The notes under the pieces: generated by a model
Database searches by the model: none
What the model was told of the DNA's origin: nothing
Seen by the model: only the letters and a program-made list of their open reading frames with translations
Made by a program: the position numbers and the translations under genes
Source of the DNA: an uncultured Pseudomonadales bacterium
GTDB lineage: Bacteria; Pseudomonadota; Gammaproteobacteria; Pseudomonadales; Porticoccaceae
Reading direction: 5' to 3'
Length of the DNA stretch: 15,474 nt
Assembly: GCA_905478725.1 (NCBI GenBank)
Contig: CAJQJT010000092.1
Location: forward strand, 1 to 15,474
Part shown: one piece after another, positions 14,672-15,474 of the stretch
Numbering within the stretch: position 1 is the first letter of the stretch
How the letters are laid out: each line of letters begins with the position of its first letter

Positions 14672-15474
14672 ATGTCAGATCTACATTCGCAAAAGATTCT
14701 TATTCTCGATTTTGGTTCCCAGTACACACAGCTAATTGCCCGCCGCGTGCGAGAGATTGGCGTGTTCTCAGAGATCCGTGCCTGGGATATCACCGAAGAA
14801 GAAATCCGCGAATTTAATCCCAAAGGCATAATCCTCTCCGGCGGACCTGAATCTGTCACCGGCGGCGCATCATCGCCCCGCGCACCAGACTGCGTCTTCA
14901 CAATGGGCCTGCCGGTGTTGGGTATCTGCTATGGCATGCAAACCATGGCAGGCCAGCTGGGCGGAAAAGTCGACACCTCTGACGTGCGTGAATTTGGCTA
15001 TGCTCAGGTCAAGGTAGAAAACGAATCAGCCTTGCTACAGGACATCAAAGACCATATCGGCAGCGACGGCGAATCACTGCTGGATGTGTGGATGAGCCAC
15101 GGCGACAAAGTAGTCGCCATGCCCGAAGGCTTTAGTCTGATGGCCTCGACCCCTTCATGCCCCATCGCCGGCATGGTCAACGAAGAGAAAAGATTCTACG
15201 GCATTCAATTCCACCCTGAAGTGACTCACACCCTTCAGGGCGAGCGTATGTTCCAACACTTCGCTCTGCAGATCTGTGGCTGTGAAGGCCTCTGGACCGC
15301 CGCCGCGATTATCGAAGATCAGATCGCCCGGGTAAAAGAACAGGTTGGCGACAGCCATGTACTCTTGGGCCTCTCCGGTGGCGTCGACTCCTCAGTAGTC
15401 GCGGCACTGCTGCACAAAGCCATTGGCAGCCAGCTCACCTGTGTATTTGTCGACAACGGCCTGTTGCGCAAAAA
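14672..15474 (+). CDS. guaA: GMP synthase, 5' part (cut by window end)
   Basis: GuaA converts XMP to GMP using ATP and glutamine. The first 267 residues are present; the E. coli enzyme has 525, so about half is beyond the window. The N-terminal class I glutamine amidotransferase domain is complete: the catalytic triad is Cys86 (GICYGMQ), His181 and Glu183 (FHPEVTHT), at the same numbers as in E. coli, and [20 protein letters not shown] opens the domain. The ATP-pyrophosphatase domain begins with the SGGVDSS loop (235-241) and continues to DNGLLRK at the window edge. AGAG at 14660-14663 is a weak ribosome site. The gap to guaB is 134 nt and contains a strong terminator, so guaA may have its own promoter in the AT-rich stretch 14625-14660, though none is convincing. 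Confidence 0.96.
   Translation, partial: MSDLHSQKILILDFGSQYTQLIARRVREIGVFSEIRAWDITEEEIREFNPKGIILSGGPESVTGGASSPRAPDCVFTMGLPVLGICYGMQTMAGQLGGKVDTSDVREFGYAQVKVENESALLQDIKDHIGSDGESLLDVWMSHGDKVVAMPEGFSLMASTPSCPIAGMVNEEKRFYGIQFHPEVTHTLQGERMFQHFALQICGCEGLWTAAAIIEDQIARVKEQVGDSHVLLGLSGGVDSSVVAALLHKAIGSQLTCVFVDNGLLRK

Noticed and set aside
14578..14901. Minus-strand open frame over the guaB-guaA gap and guaA start
   Set aside because: It overlaps the terminator and the conserved guaA amidotransferase domain in antisense; no independent support.

Overview
The window looks like chromosome of a free-living, probably marine gammaproteobacterium, perhaps near the SAR92/Cellvibrionales-type lineages. This rests on gene order and recognisable protein families only: a Pseudomonas-type fimU/fimT-pilVWXY1Y2E minor pilin operon, a class II beta-carbonic anhydrase, a divergent Lrp regulator/methionine gamma-lyase pair, and xseA divergent from guaB-guaA. 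No rRNA, tRNA, integrase, transposase or CRISPR array is visible.

Region 1 (1-7192) is a tightly packed seven-gene type IV pilus operon: fimT/fimU, pilV, pilW, pilX, pilY1, a pilY2-like gene and pilE. Genes overlap by 1 nt or lie 11-16 nt apart. Ahead of it is a near-consensus CRP/Vfr site (87-102) spaced exactly as in a class II CRP-activated promoter. The minor pilins and PilY1 should form the priming and tip complex of a type IVa pilus. Several of them carry acidic, EF-hand-like loops that suggest calcium binding.

Region 2 (7193-9421) holds a 369-residue membrane-anchored protein of unknown function, a degenerate 15-16 bp tandem repeat that starts inside its stop codon, the carbonic anhydrase gene can (best start TTG), and an intergenic stretch with a REP-like element followed by a perfect 16-bp hairpin.

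Region 3 (9422-11507) is an Lrp/AsnC regulator divergent from a methionine gamma-lyase gene, the arrangement known for mdeR-mdeA in Pseudomonas putida. A perfect palindrome lies between the -35 and -10 of the regulator's own promoter. The enzyme gene is followed by a 144-bp nested inverted repeat, between convergent mdeA and xseA.

Region 4 (11508-15474) has xseA (exonuclease VII large subunit) on the minus strand. A 204-bp divergent region follows, with a 12-bp degenerate tandem repeat and a guaB promoter. Then come guaB, with a hairpin leader that hides its only Shine-Dalgarno-like sequence, a strong intrinsic terminator, and the 5' half of guaA, cut by the window end. guaB and guaA catalyse the two steps from IMP to GMP.

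Most of the window is conserved housekeeping and pilus machinery. The less ordinary material is regulatory and intergenic: the CRP site, the Lrp operator, the guaB leader, two unrelated tandem arrays and two structured intergenic repeats, plus the unknown 369-residue protein.
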